Assembly: GCA_002478115.1 (NCBI GenBank)
Contig: DLMH01000099.1
Coordinates: 6,278 to 70,277, forward strand
Direction: 5' to 3'
Source: Candidatus Acidiferrum typicum
GTDB lineage: Bacteria > Acidobacteriota > Terriglobia > Acidiferrales > UBA7541
DNA length: 64,000 nucleotides
This document shows positions 25,872 to 33,998 of this stretch, in pieces. Below the pieces are notes generated by a model. The model was not told the origin of the DNA. It saw nothing but the letters and a program-made list of their open reading frames with translations, and ran no database searches. The position numbers and the translations under genes were made by a program. Every line of letters begins with the position of its first letter. Positions within the stretch are counted from its first letter, which is position 1.

Positions 25872-27110
25872 GTGCCAGGTTTTATCAACCTCCTTCCAGA
25901 TGAGCTAAGCAAGCCAAAGCGCACCGGGCCGGAAGAAGTGGTCCCCGTGCCCGCCGCCGCGCTGCCGGAATTTGGCACACCTGCCAATCTGATGCCAGAC
26001 AATTTCTGGTCTAACCTCAAACAGTTTCTCTTGGAACGTCCCGTGCAAGTGATCGAGCGCAAGGACGCGCCCTTCACGCAGACCACGTTTGGTTCCGGAC
26101 TCGCCGAAAATCTGAAGTTCTTCGTCTCTTCGCCCGCCGCGCCGAAGAGGGTCGTCAACAAGCGCCTCGAAGTGGACTGGGGCGGGAGCTTCGGCAGCTT
26201 CAAGGATCGCCTGAAGGAACTCTTCTTCCCCACGAAATTGCCGCCGTTGCGAGTGACCAGCAAGCCGATCAAGGTGAAGGACATCTGGTCGAAGGATGAG
26301 AATTGGAGCTGGACCCAGGCCACCGCGTTTGCCTTGCACATCGTTATTGTGGTGTTTCTGGTGGTTCCGTTTGGCTGGAATTTCTTCAGCAAAAAGATTG
26401 AGGCCAAGAACAAGCCGGCGGTTGATGTGACCGCACTCGATATTTCGCCCTATGTCTCCAAATTGCCTGCCGGCAACAACAAAGCGGGTGGCGGAGGCGG
26501 CGGAGGGGATCGTTCGCCGACGCCGGCAACCAAGGGCAAAGCTCCGCGATTTACGATGACGCAGTTCACGCCGCCCACGGCGGTGATTAAAAATCCGGAT
26601 CCCAAGCTCCCGATGGAACCCACGCTCTTGGGTCCGCCGGAATTGAAGATTGCCAACCCGGCGCTGGCCAATTTTGGCGATCCGCTGGCTGCCTCGGTCA
26701 CCATGTCGAATGGACCGGGTGGTGGCGGTGGTATAGGCACGGGAGAAGGCGGAGGCATAGGCAGCGGCAGTGGAGGAGGTCTTGGTCCCGGCGAAGGCGG
26801 CGGAACTGGCGGCGGCGTATTCCGGGCCGGTGTGAATGGCGTTGGCTCGCCTACCTGCTTCTACATGCCGAATCCGCCCTATTCGGAAGAGGCGCGCAAG
26901 GCCAAGTATTCGGGTGTGGTGCTCGTGGAGGCGATAATCACCGTTGATGGGTATGTGACGCATCCAAGGGTAATTCGCAGCCCCGGTTTGGGATTGGATG
27001 ACACCACCGTCCAGACCATGCGCACCTGGCGGTGCAAAGCGGCGACCGGCCCGAATGGGAAGCTGGTGCCGACGCTGGTCTCGTTTGAAGTCAACTTCCG
27101 GCTGTACTAA
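25872..27110 (+). CDS. TonB-family energy transducer 1
   Basis: TonB-type proteins couple the inner-membrane proton gradient to outer-membrane receptors. The 412-residue product has an unusually long cytosolic part of about 148 residues, one membrane span at about 150-171 (TAFALHIVIVVFLVVPFG), a periplasmic linker, and a TonB C-terminal domain (about 325-412: YMPNPPYSEEARKAKYSGVV, TVDGYVTHPRVIRSPGLGLD, VSFEVNFRLY). The linker is very glycine-rich (two blocks, near 205-213 and 284-318) instead of the usual proline-rich rod. GTG at 25872 follows GAGGG. A terminator follows at 27136. Two large TonB-dependent receptors elsewhere in the window are possible clients. Confidence 0.88.
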   Translation: MPGFINLLPDELSKPKRTGPEEVVPVPAAALPEFGTPANLMPDNFWSNLKQFLLERPVQVIERKDAPFTQTTFGSGLAENLKFFVSSPAAPKRVVNKRLEVDWGGSFGSFKDRLKELFFPTKLPPLRVTSKPIKVKDIWSKDENWSWTQATAFALHIVIVVFLVVPFGWNFFSKKIEAKNKPAVDVTALDISPYVSKLPAGNNKAGGGGGGGDRSPTPATKGKAPRFTMTQFTPPTAVIKNPDPKLPMEPTLLGPPELKIANPALANFGDPLAASVTMSNGPGGGGGIGTGEGGGIGSGSGGGLGPGEGGGTGGGVFRAGVNGVGSPTCFYMPNPPYSEEARKAKYSGVVLVEAIITVDGYVTHPRVIRSPGLGLDDTTVQTMRTWRCKAATGPNGKLVPTLVSFEVNFRLY

Positions 27111-27135
27111 GGCGCTGACAACAGATTATCGGTGG

Positions 27136-27168
27136 AAAAAGAGGGCCGTTGGCCCTCTTTTTCTTTTT
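27136..27168 (+). terminator. Rho-independent terminator after TonB-family gene 1
   Basis: AAAAAGAGGGCC and GGCCCTCTTTTT pair across a GTT loop and are followed by further thymidines. This is a classical intrinsic terminator, and the A-rich 5' arm could make it work in both directions. It lies 26 bases after the stop codon. Confidence 0.9.
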
Positions 27169-27290
27169 GATTTGATTTTTTCCGTCGAATTAATACGCGC
27201 TGGGCAACTTAAATTGACAATCAGAATTCTCAACTAGCGATTCTTCCTCCGCGCTGCATTGATTGTTCTGGAAGAGTTCAGGCGCGGGGG

Positions 27291-28238
27291 ATGGCGGAGG
27301 TTTCTGTGCTCAGCCCGCTGCGCAATTCATCCAGGCCGGAATCGTGGTTTCGCCGAGTCGCGGGAAATTTGCAGGAACTCGGAGCGCGAAAAACAGTCGT
27401 TGCTGCTCCGCTGACTCCCGGACCTCTTCATTTCTGTTCGATTGACCTCTCTGCCTGCAAAGGGAACGCACAAGCATTGTCCGCAGTTTTCCATGTGGCC
27501 GTATGCTGCCTGGCATTGACGCTCTTGGCCTCGACTCCCGATGGGAAGAGATTCGTGCGCCAAATTGAACTCGGTCCTTCACGCCCGATATTGCCCTACT
27601 TGCGCCCCGTCGACAGCAGTGCCACGGGACAGCCCGGGTTGGGTCGCGATGGAGGCGGGGGCGAGAACGATCCGAGGCCGGCGCGCCTCGGGAATCTGGC
27701 GCCAGGGTCGTCCATGCCGCTTGCGCCGCCGCGTCTCGTAGAGAATCGCGACTCGCAATTGCCCGTTCCTCCCGCCGTATTTGACCCGAACGCCCCCACA
27801 AACGTCCCGACAGTGACGAATTTAGGTTTGCCCTGGATGGATTCGGACACGCATTCCGCCGGCCCAGGCTCTAATCACGGATTCGGATCGGGCAAGAATG
27901 GAGGTATGGGCGATGGAGACGGAGATGGCGCCGGCGAAGGAGAGGACGGAGGTCCCTACGCAAACGTCGTTTCACAAGCCATGTGCAGCTACTGCCCGAA
28001 CCCGGAGTACACGGAGGAGGCGAGGAAGGGGAAGCTGCAAGGCGGCGTCACAGTGCAAGTGTTGATCGGAGCCGACGGCACCGCCAAGAGAATACGCATC
28101 GTGAAAGGGTTGGGAATGGAACTCGACGAGCGCACCATCGAGACCATCCGCCGTTGGCGGTTTGTTCCGGCGCGCGACGCCCACCACCGCGGCGTCCCTG
28201 TGTGGGTGACGATTGAGACTGTCTTCCGGCTGTTTTAG
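27291..28238 (+). CDS. TonB-family energy transducer 2
   Basis: This 315-residue paralogue of the preceding protein has a short cytosolic part, a membrane span at about 62-80 (SAVFHVAVCCLALTLLA), an acidic glycine-rich linker (GGMGDGDGDGAGEGEDGG region), and a TonB C-terminal domain: CPNPEYTEEARKGKLQGGVT, IGADGTAKRIRIVKGLGMEL, IETIRRWRFVPARD, VTIETVFRLF. The same Cys-x-x-P-N-P motif precedes the domain as in paralogue 1. The pair is in tandem but separated by a terminator, so each is probably transcribed on its own. The ATG at 27291 has only a weak GGGGG ribosome site. Confidence 0.85.
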   Translation: MAEVSVLSPLRNSSRPESWFRRVAGNLQELGARKTVVAAPLTPGPLHFCSIDLSACKGNAQALSAVFHVAVCCLALTLLASTPDGKRFVRQIELGPSRPILPYLRPVDSSATGQPGLGRDGGGGENDPRPARLGNLAPGSSMPLAPPRLVENRDSQLPVPPAVFDPNAPTNVPTVTNLGLPWMDSDTHSAGPGSNHGFGSGKNGGMGDGDGDGAGEGEDGGPYANVVSQAMCSYCPNPEYTEEARKGKLQGGVTVQVLIGADGTAKRIRIVKGLGMELDERTIETIRRWRFVPARDAHHRGVPVWVTIETVFRLF

Positions 28239-28334
28239 GACTGAAACCCTCTTTCATTGAAGCAGGCTCAAAAAGGTGGCACTTAGGTATTGCCGGAAGA
28301 GTTTGACGTTCGCAGGATATCTCCCTCTGCTAGG

Positions 28335-29195
28335 ATGAGGCACATGCGAACGAAAATGCGTCCCCTGCTTCTGGTTTGCTGCCTCTTCTTCCTTGCGCGA
28401 GTATGCGCCGCGCAGACTTCCACTGGCACACTCGATGTAACCGTGCACATTACGCCCACGGGAGCGCGGCCCGAGCCTGTGCGGCAATTTACCTTATATT
28501 TCCTGACAAAAAGCTACGCCGACATCGTCAAGGAAGTCGAAGGGAACGATGTTCTGCCGACGCGCGAGGAATTCATCGACAATTTGAAATGTACGCCGCA
28601 ACTCAAGAAATGGCTCAAGGCGCACGACGTGATGGACCTGACCATGCCCGACTTCGACAAATTGGTCACCCCCATTGAGATCATGGAGGTGCCGGAGTTC
28701 CTGGCAGCGTATCAAAGATCGAACAGTGGCGGCGTCACCAACGGAATGCCCATCCCAAGATTTCGGGAGGCGGACCGCGAAGCCAATCCAGAGAAATACG
28801 AGAAACTGAAGCAGGAGTACATTAAGGCGCTGAAGAGGTTCGTTGAGACGCACTCCTCTACGGTTACGGGCATGGAATTGGAGCTGGGAGGTGTAAATCC
28901 CAAATATCAGTGGGACAAGCTCCATGCGGACCACAAAAAGAAGATCGCGCAGCTTGCTCCGGATACCGCGCAGACAAAATACCTCGCGGCCAAGGCAGAT
29001 ACGGACATGGACGGGCGTGTCACGGTCTCCGGGCTGGCCCCGGGAACGTACTGGGTGAGTTCGCTGGGCATGGACGCCTCCTCGGGGGACCGCCGCCTGC
29101 GCTGGGACGTAGCCGCGAAGGTGCAAGCAGGGCAGACCACGTGGCTCGCTCTGACCAACATCAACGGCGTTGATGCGTTTAGTTCCCAGCCCTGA
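28335..29195 (+). CDS. Exported protein of unknown function (286 aa)
   Basis: From the ATG at 28335 or 28344 the product begins with a signal peptide (MRPLLLVCCLFFLARVCAAQ). The mature part starts with a beta-rich stretch (GTLDVTVHITPTGARPEPVR). A highly charged helical middle contains several Lys/Glu-rich segments such as PEKYEKLKQEYIKALKRFVE. The C-terminus, KADTDMDGRVTVSGLAPGTY then WVSSLG, looks like a carboxypeptidase-regulatory-like or Ig-type beta sandwich. The predicted location is periplasm or outer surface. No family is recognised and it has no clear operon partner. Confidence 0.75.
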   Translation: MRHMRTKMRPLLLVCCLFFLARVCAAQTSTGTLDVTVHITPTGARPEPVRQFTLYFLTKSYADIVKEVEGNDVLPTREEFIDNLKCTPQLKKWLKAHDVMDLTMPDFDKLVTPIEIMEVPEFLAAYQRSNSGGVTNGMPIPRFREADREANPEKYEKLKQEYIKALKRFVETHSSTVTGMELELGGVNPKYQWDKLHADHKKKIAQLAPDTAQTKYLAAKADTDMDGRVTVSGLAPGTYWVSSLGMDASSGDRRLRWDVAAKVQAGQTTWLALTNINGVDAFSSQP

Positions 29196-29230
29196 TTGGG
29201 CACAAAGCGGAATTACGCTATCCTGTTCGC

Positions 29231-30163
29231 ATGGGCACGCCACTTCTGTGGTTTGGGTTCAACCTCTTTGTCCTGATCGCCATCGCCCTGGATCTGGGAG
29301 TCTTCCACCGTAAAGCGCATAAAGTCGGGATCCGCGAAGCGGCCCTCTGGAGCATCGTGTGGGTCGGGCTGGCGGTGGGATTTGGCTATTTTGTGTGGCA
29401 CTGGTATGGCGCGCAGCGCGGCCTGGAATATTTCACCGGCTATGTGATCGAGAAAGCGCTGAGCGTGGATAACCTGTTCGTGTTCCTGGTGATTTTCCGC
29501 GCTTTCCAAGTGGATGAGCGTGTGCAACACCGCGTGCTGGAGTGGGGCATCTTCGGCGCGCTGGTGATGCGCGGAATCATGATCGCCACGGGAGCAGCGC
29601 TGGTGTCGCGGTTTAGCTGGATCTTGCAGCTCTTCGGCGTTTTCCTGGTCTATACCGGGCTGCACATGCTGGCGAAGCGGGACAAAGCCGTGCACTACGA
29701 GCGCAACCCGATTTTTCGTTTCGCCAGCACGCACCTGCGGGTCACGAAAGACTATCGCAATGACAATTTCTTCGTGCGCGAAGACAGAAAGCTTTTCGCC
29801 ACGCCGCTGGTTCTCGTACTCCTGATCGTGGAGATCACGGATGTGACCTTCGCCGTTGACTCCATCCCCGCCATCTTCGGCATCACGCGCGACGCCTTCA
29901 TCGTTTATTCGTCGAATGTGTTTGCTATTTTGGGACTCCGCGCGCTGTATTTCCTGCTGGCGGACATTCTGGACTATTTCCGCTATCTGAGCATTGGGCT
30001 GGCGCTGGTGCTGCTGTTTATTGGCGTGAAGATGGTGCTGGACCCCTGGTGGCACATTTCCGTGAAGCTCTCGCTTGCCGTGGTGGCGGGGGCTCTGCTG
30101 GCAACGATGCTGATTTCGCTTCTGGCAGGCCCTAAAAAACAGGGCACGCCGCTGCAACCTTGA
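29231..30163 (+). CDS. TerC/Alx-family membrane protein
   Basis: This integral membrane protein of 310 residues has about nine spans. It shows the family hallmarks EKALSVDNLFVFLVIFRAF (Asp80, Asn81), FVREDRKLFATPLVLVLLIV then EITDVTFAVDSIPAIFGITR, and FAILGLRALYFLLADILDYF. Members are linked to manganese export, tellurite resistance, or pH-responsive Alx function. In Alx a pH-sensing RNA leader controls expression; no such leader was recognised in the short upstream gap of 35 bases. The gene stands between the unknown exported protein and a VOC-like protein on the same strand. Metal specificity is not predictable from sequence. Confidence 0.93.
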   Translation: MGTPLLWFGFNLFVLIAIALDLGVFHRKAHKVGIREAALWSIVWVGLAVGFGYFVWHWYGAQRGLEYFTGYVIEKALSVDNLFVFLVIFRAFQVDERVQHRVLEWGIFGALVMRGIMIATGAALVSRFSWILQLFGVFLVYTGLHMLAKRDKAVHYERNPIFRFASTHLRVTKDYRNDNFFVREDRKLFATPLVLVLLIVEITDVTFAVDSIPAIFGITRDAFIVYSSNVFAILGLRALYFLLADILDYFRYLSIGLALVLLFIGVKMVLDPWWHISVKLSLAVVAGALLATMLISLLAGPKKQGTPLQP

Positions 30164-30199
30164 GCGGGGCGGCGCGTCCGGCTGAGGTAAAATATAAGA

Positions 30200-30784
30200 A
30201 TGATGAACGAAGCGTTTTTGCGGGCCATTGCAGGAATGACCTCGGCGGAATCCGAGGTGCGGGTCGCGTCTGCCACGGAGATTTACCGGACAGGGCGCGC
30301 GCTGGCCGACCATGCGGCTTTTCCCTGGTGGGATAATGAGGAACTCTACAAACTGCTGGAAGGAAACAATCCCCACGTGACGGTGGGCCTGGCGGTGCAT
30401 CCCGACCGCTTCGAGAAAATTCGCGAAGCCAGCGGCTCGCCGCGGCTCGCGGAAATTCCGCCGGATCAGGATGCCCGGGAATTTGAAATCCACCTGCCGG
30501 GCGGCCTCACGATGGACGTACTGACTTCCCGCGATGCCGCGGGAAGCGGCGCAATCGCCAAGTACCTGCAGAAATTCGGCGAAGGCATTCAGCAGATCGA
30601 GTATCGCTGCGCGAACGTGGATCGCGCCACGCAAATCCTGCGCGATAAATTCGGCATTATGCCGGTTTTTCCGGCCACGCGCACGGGAGCAGATGGCACG
30701 CGCATTAATTTTTTTCTGGTGAGCGCTCCTGGCGCCAGCAAGGTCCTAATCGAACTCTACGAACCGGCCCCGCGAATGGATTAG
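30200..30784 (+). CDS. VOC-superfamily (glyoxalase-like) protein
   Basis: This 194-residue soluble protein has a paired beta-alpha-beta-beta-beta layout suggestive of the vicinal-oxygen-chelate fold. The second half reads GIQQIEYRCANVDRATQILR, then DKFGIMPVFPATRTGADGTR and FFLVSAPGASKVLIELYEP, close to the methylmalonyl-CoA epimerase / glyoxalase ending (ELYEP). The first half has GNNPHVTVGLAVHPDRFEK and FEIHLPGGLTMDVLTS. A full set of metal ligands cannot be confirmed by eye. It lies 36 bases after terC on the same strand, and two hairpins follow. Confidence 0.7.
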   Translation: MMNEAFLRAIAGMTSAESEVRVASATEIYRTGRALADHAAFPWWDNEELYKLLEGNNPHVTVGLAVHPDRFEKIREASGSPRLAEIPPDQDAREFEIHLPGGLTMDVLTSRDAAGSGAIAKYLQKFGEGIQQIEYRCANVDRATQILRDKFGIMPVFPATRTGADGTRINFFLVSAPGASKVLIELYEPAPRMD

Positions 30785-30877
30785 CTTCCCCGACAAAATG
30801 ACAGATTCCTCTGCCGCAAGGCGGGCGCCACATACTCGCGAGAAAGACACATTGGCGGAGCTGCTGACTGCGCAAAA

Positions 30878-30950
30878 GCGGCGGCGAGCCGCCGCACTCC
30901 AAGGTGCCTGGCCTCGTCCGGCGCTTGCGGCCCGCCTCGGAAGGCGGGCC
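30878..30950. terminator. Two tandem GC-rich hairpins between convergent genes
   Basis: Hairpin 1 at 30878-30895 is GCGGCGGC-GA-GCCGCCGC. Hairpin 2 at 30929-30950 is GGCCCGCCT-CGGA-AGGCGGGCC. Both are perfect. They lie between the VOC gene and the 3' end of the glucosidase gene and probably end or protect both transcripts. Their sequence type also suggests dispersed genomic repeats. Confidence 0.5.
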
Positions 30951-30981
30951 CTACACAAGCAAGAGAAATCTAAGAATACTG

Positions 30982-33003
30982 CTAAGAGTCTGAGGCGGCG
31001 CTGAGGAGTTGCCAGGCGCGGAAGAGTTCGCCGACGCTCCAGGCTTGCGCGATGCATCCAGCGGCGGGGAAGGGCGGATCGCCGCCAAAGATTTCCGCAA
31101 TGGTGCCCAGGCCGGAGGAATAAATGGTTTGGCCCAAGGGCTCGAGGAAGCTCTGGGCTGCCGCGCGGTCCTTGTACACACGATAGTGTGCCAGTGCAAA
31201 CGGCCCGAGCAGCCAGCCCCATACCGTTCCCTGATGATAAGCGGCATCGCGCTCACGCGGGCCGCCCGCATACTCGCCCTTGTAGGACGGTTCGGAGGGC
31301 GCCAGGCTGCGCAAGCCGTGCGAGGTGAGCAAATGCCTGGCCACGGCGTCAACGACCGATTTCTGCTGCCGTTCGGAAAGAAGGCTTACGGGAAGCGAGA
31401 CACCGAAAATCTGGTTGGGCCGCAAGGAGGCGTCGTTTCCCCTGCCCGGTTCATCAATGACGTCGAAGCAGCAATTGCGCTCGGGATTCCAGAATTTCTG
31501 AAAATTTCGCGTGGCCTTCTCCGCAAGTTTTTCGTAGCCCTCGCCGGGCCGCACCAGCAAGCGCGCAAAGTCCGCCATCGTGTGCAGCGCATTGATCCAC
31601 AGCGCATTGATTTCCACGGGCTTGCCAATGCGCGGCGTGACCACCCAGTCTCCGATTTTCGCGTCCATCCAGGTGAGCTGCACTTCCGGACTGCCCGCAA
31701 AAATCAGGGCATCCGCGGGATCGACCTTGATGTTGTAACGCGTGCCGCGCACGTGCGCGTCCACAATTTCGACGAGCGTGGGGAAGAGCTGTTGCACCAG
31801 ATCCAAGTCCTGCGTCGCGACATAGTATTGGCGCACCGCCTCGAAATACCACAAGGCGGCGTCCACGGTGTTGTACTGCGGCGGGCCGCTGGAATCCGGG
31901 AAATTGTTCGGCAGCATTCCTGCGTCGACATACCGCGAAAAGGACTGCAGGATTATTCGCGCAATTTCCGGGCGCCCGAGAGGAAGGGTCAATCCCGGCA
32001 GCGCGATCATGGTGTCGCGTCCCCAATCGCCAAACCAGTGGTAGCCGGCGATGAGGCTCAAGCCTTCAGAGTCCTCCGGCAGAGCGCGGCGAACCACAAA
32101 TTGATCCGCCGCGAGAACCAGTTGCCAGAGCCACCCAGGTTCCTCTTCGGCGGGCGAGGAGCACTCCTTGTTGTGCTGTTCCTGCCAGGCCCGGAACAAT
32201 TTCCACTCGTGATTGGATTGTTCGGCGCGCGCTTCCATCCCGTCGAGCGAAGTTGCCTCCACAGTAGTGAAAACAAGGGTGACACTTTCCTGAACAGCCA
32301 GGCTGAAATGAAACTGCGCGGCGAACAAACGATCTTCGCGATCATCGAGTCCGCGCTCTTTTTCGGCGGGCAGGAAATAGTCGCGGTACCACTCGTGGCG
32401 CGGCTGCACGGACGCGCCGGCGCTTTTCAAGTAGAACGGGGTGGCCCCATCGAAGGCGCGGATTCTCAGACCGTTCTCGACGGGTTCGACGCTCATGCGC
32501 CAATCGCCGGCCTGCGTGGTGAGGTGAAAATCGCGGTAGTTCACCAGCACCTTGGCGTCAATCTCCACGGGTGCGTTGCCGCGCACCAGGGTGTATTGCA
32601 CGCAGGTGGTGTTCTCTCCCTGCTTCATCCACACGCGCTTTTCGAGCAGTGCGTCCGCAAGGGCATAGCGCCACACGGGCTTGGTGCCTTCGAGGAAAAA
32701 ACTTTCGATTTGGAGGTAGCCACTCGGGGAAACAAACCCACTGCTCCAGCGATTGGTGGCGAGGGGAAAGCTGGTTTCGAGGTAGCGCACGCTTTCGTCG
32801 AGGCCGGCCACCAAAAGGGTACGGCCGACAGGGGGTTGCAGCGCCGCGATCAAGAGGCCGTGGTATCTGCGGGTTGCCGTGCCCGCAACCGTTCCCGAAG
32901 CGAATCCGCCCAAGCCGTTGGTGACCAGCCACTCGCAGGTTTCCGCGGCATCCAGTTCACCGCACACTTCCCCGCCGAATTGCACTTCCGCCAGGAGCGA
33001 CAC
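30982..33003 (-). CDS. Amylo-alpha-1,6-glucosidase / glycogen-debranching-type protein
   Basis: This 673-residue protein has the two-domain order of prokaryotic glycogen-debranching enzymes. The N-terminal beta domain contains CEWLVTNGLGGFASGTVAGT, RRYHGLLIAALQPP and LLVAGLDESV. The C-terminal (alpha/alpha)6 catalytic domain contains LIAGYHWFGDWGRDTMIALP, then GLTLPLGRPEIARIIL, MLPNNFPDSSGPPQYNTVDA, ALWYFEAVRQY, and near the end AYHQGTVWGWLLGPFALAHY. The acidic residues of GDWGRDT and of NTVDA are the expected catalytic region. The GTG start at 33003 uses a GGAG box inside the end of the preceding truncated gene, three bases away, so the two are coupled. It is likely cytosolic, acting on glycogen or maltodextrin. 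Confidence 0.93.
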   Translation of the reverse strand: MSLLAEVQFGGEVCGELDAAETCEWLVTNGLGGFASGTVAGTATRRYHGLLIAALQPPVGRTLLVAGLDESVRYLETSFPLATNRWSSGFVSPSGYLQIESFFLEGTKPVWRYALADALLEKRVWMKQGENTTCVQYTLVRGNAPVEIDAKVLVNYRDFHLTTQAGDWRMSVEPVENGLRIRAFDGATPFYLKSAGASVQPRHEWYRDYFLPAEKERGLDDREDRLFAAQFHFSLAVQESVTLVFTTVEATSLDGMEARAEQSNHEWKLFRAWQEQHNKECSSPAEEEPGWLWQLVLAADQFVVRRALPEDSEGLSLIAGYHWFGDWGRDTMIALPGLTLPLGRPEIARIILQSFSRYVDAGMLPNNFPDSSGPPQYNTVDAALWYFEAVRQYYVATQDLDLVQQLFPTLVEIVDAHVRGTRYNIKVDPADALIFAGSPEVQLTWMDAKIGDWVVTPRIGKPVEINALWINALHTMADFARLLVRPGEGYEKLAEKATRNFQKFWNPERNCCFDVIDEPGRGNDASLRPNQIFGVSLPVSLLSERQQKSVVDAVARHLLTSHGLRSLAPSEPSYKGEYAGGPRERDAAYHQGTVWGWLLGPFALAHYRVYKDRAAAQSFLEPLGQTIYSSGLGTIAEIFGGDPPFPAAGCIAQAWSVGELFRAWQLLSAASDS

Positions 33004-33006
33004 GCC

Positions 33007-33546
33007 TTATTCTCCGCTTTGTTCTACGAAGACATGAAAATAATGGTTTCCCTCAAAAATGCCGGTGTCCAGCAACTCAAACTCTGGTGCGCTGCGTCCT
33101 CGCCGCCGATTCTCCTCCAGCAATTGAGCATAGGGAAACTCTGCCTGGGGATATTTGTAGAGCATGCGCATGTAACTGTGCGTGGGAGTGGAATCGAGGT
33201 AGAAGTAGTACTCCTTCACATCTTCGCCGTGATTGCCCTGATTTCCGGTCAACCCGAACAGGCGTTCTTTCAAGATGGGGTCGCGGCCGTTCCAGAGTGC
33301 CAAAGCGAAACAGATCATCTGGTGGCGGTCGCACAGGCCTCCAATCCCGTCTTCTCCCCAGCGATAGGCCCGGGCGTGGGCGTGTTCAAAGGGAAAGGAC
33401 TCCCAGGCGCTGCCCTCTTTGCTGTAGTCCTCTCGGACCGTGCCCCATTGACGTTCCGCGAGGTAAGGCCCCCAGCGCTTCCAATGTTTCTTGCGAAGCC
33501 GGGCTTCCTCCAGGCGGTGAGCCTCGACAGTCAGAATTCTGGGCAT
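33007..33546 (-). pseudogene. N-terminal fragment of a GH63/MGH1-like glucosidase (179 aa)
   Basis: The frame opens normally with [20 protein letters not shown] and contains the family's conserved blocks: [75 protein letters not shown], and [20 protein letters not shown]. From memory these belong to bacterial glucosidases of about 880-900 residues, whose catalytic domain lies much further on. Here the protein stops right after that block and the debranching-enzyme gene begins three bases later. All catalytic residues are missing. The likely cause is a deletion whose right-hand junction lies near 33010-33020. The short frame is clean, so a stable N-terminal domain may still be made. Confidence 0.75.
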
Positions 33547-33998
33547 AGCAGTGGGTCCCTCGAGAACAAGCCGGCCCCCATGGTCGCATCTTTCGCAATC
33601 ATTGGGGGAGACGGGCGGCGGGGGGTTGTCGGTTCAATCAAGACCCTCCCCCCGTCAGGCCACAAATTATCGTCACAACGAAGGCGTAAGTCCAGCCTGC
33701 CTGCCTTGTTACAATGCCTTAATAATTCAGCAAAGAATGGGGCTTGGATGGTTTGCCGCAGCCCGCTTCGGACCGGCCCTGTTTATTGATACATAACGGA
33801 TGGTTAGGCAGGCACTTTGTTTCAGATTGGGATTCAAGTATGTTCCTTTGGAACAATGGCACCTGAGATCCGGACGACTGTGTTCGGAGTGGGATTCTCG
33901 CCCGCCTATCCAACTCCGCCGCTTGTTGTTGCGTGCCCGATGAGCAAGATATGCCTTTGTCGAGAGTTCTTCAGGTTTTCCTGCGCTGAGGAGGCGTC
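33547..33998. other. Intergenic region upstream of the lipoprotein propeller gene
   Basis: This holds the divergent 5' regions of the GH63 fragment and the lipoprotein gene. It includes a G-rich stretch at 33602-33620 with a C-rich counterpart near 33645-33652. No gene, tRNA or clear promoter was recognised. Confidence 0.35.

Noticed and set aside
30798-31004. 68-codon frame between the VOC and glucosidase genes
   Set aside because: It runs through two perfect GC-rich hairpins, is extremely Arg/Ala-rich and ends inside the convergent gene.
31009-33789. Plus-strand open frame of over 900 codons opposite the glucosidase genes
   Set aside because: It overlaps two recognisable minus-strand genes completely, has shadow-type composition and no domain signature. 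GC-rich third positions explain the lack of stops.
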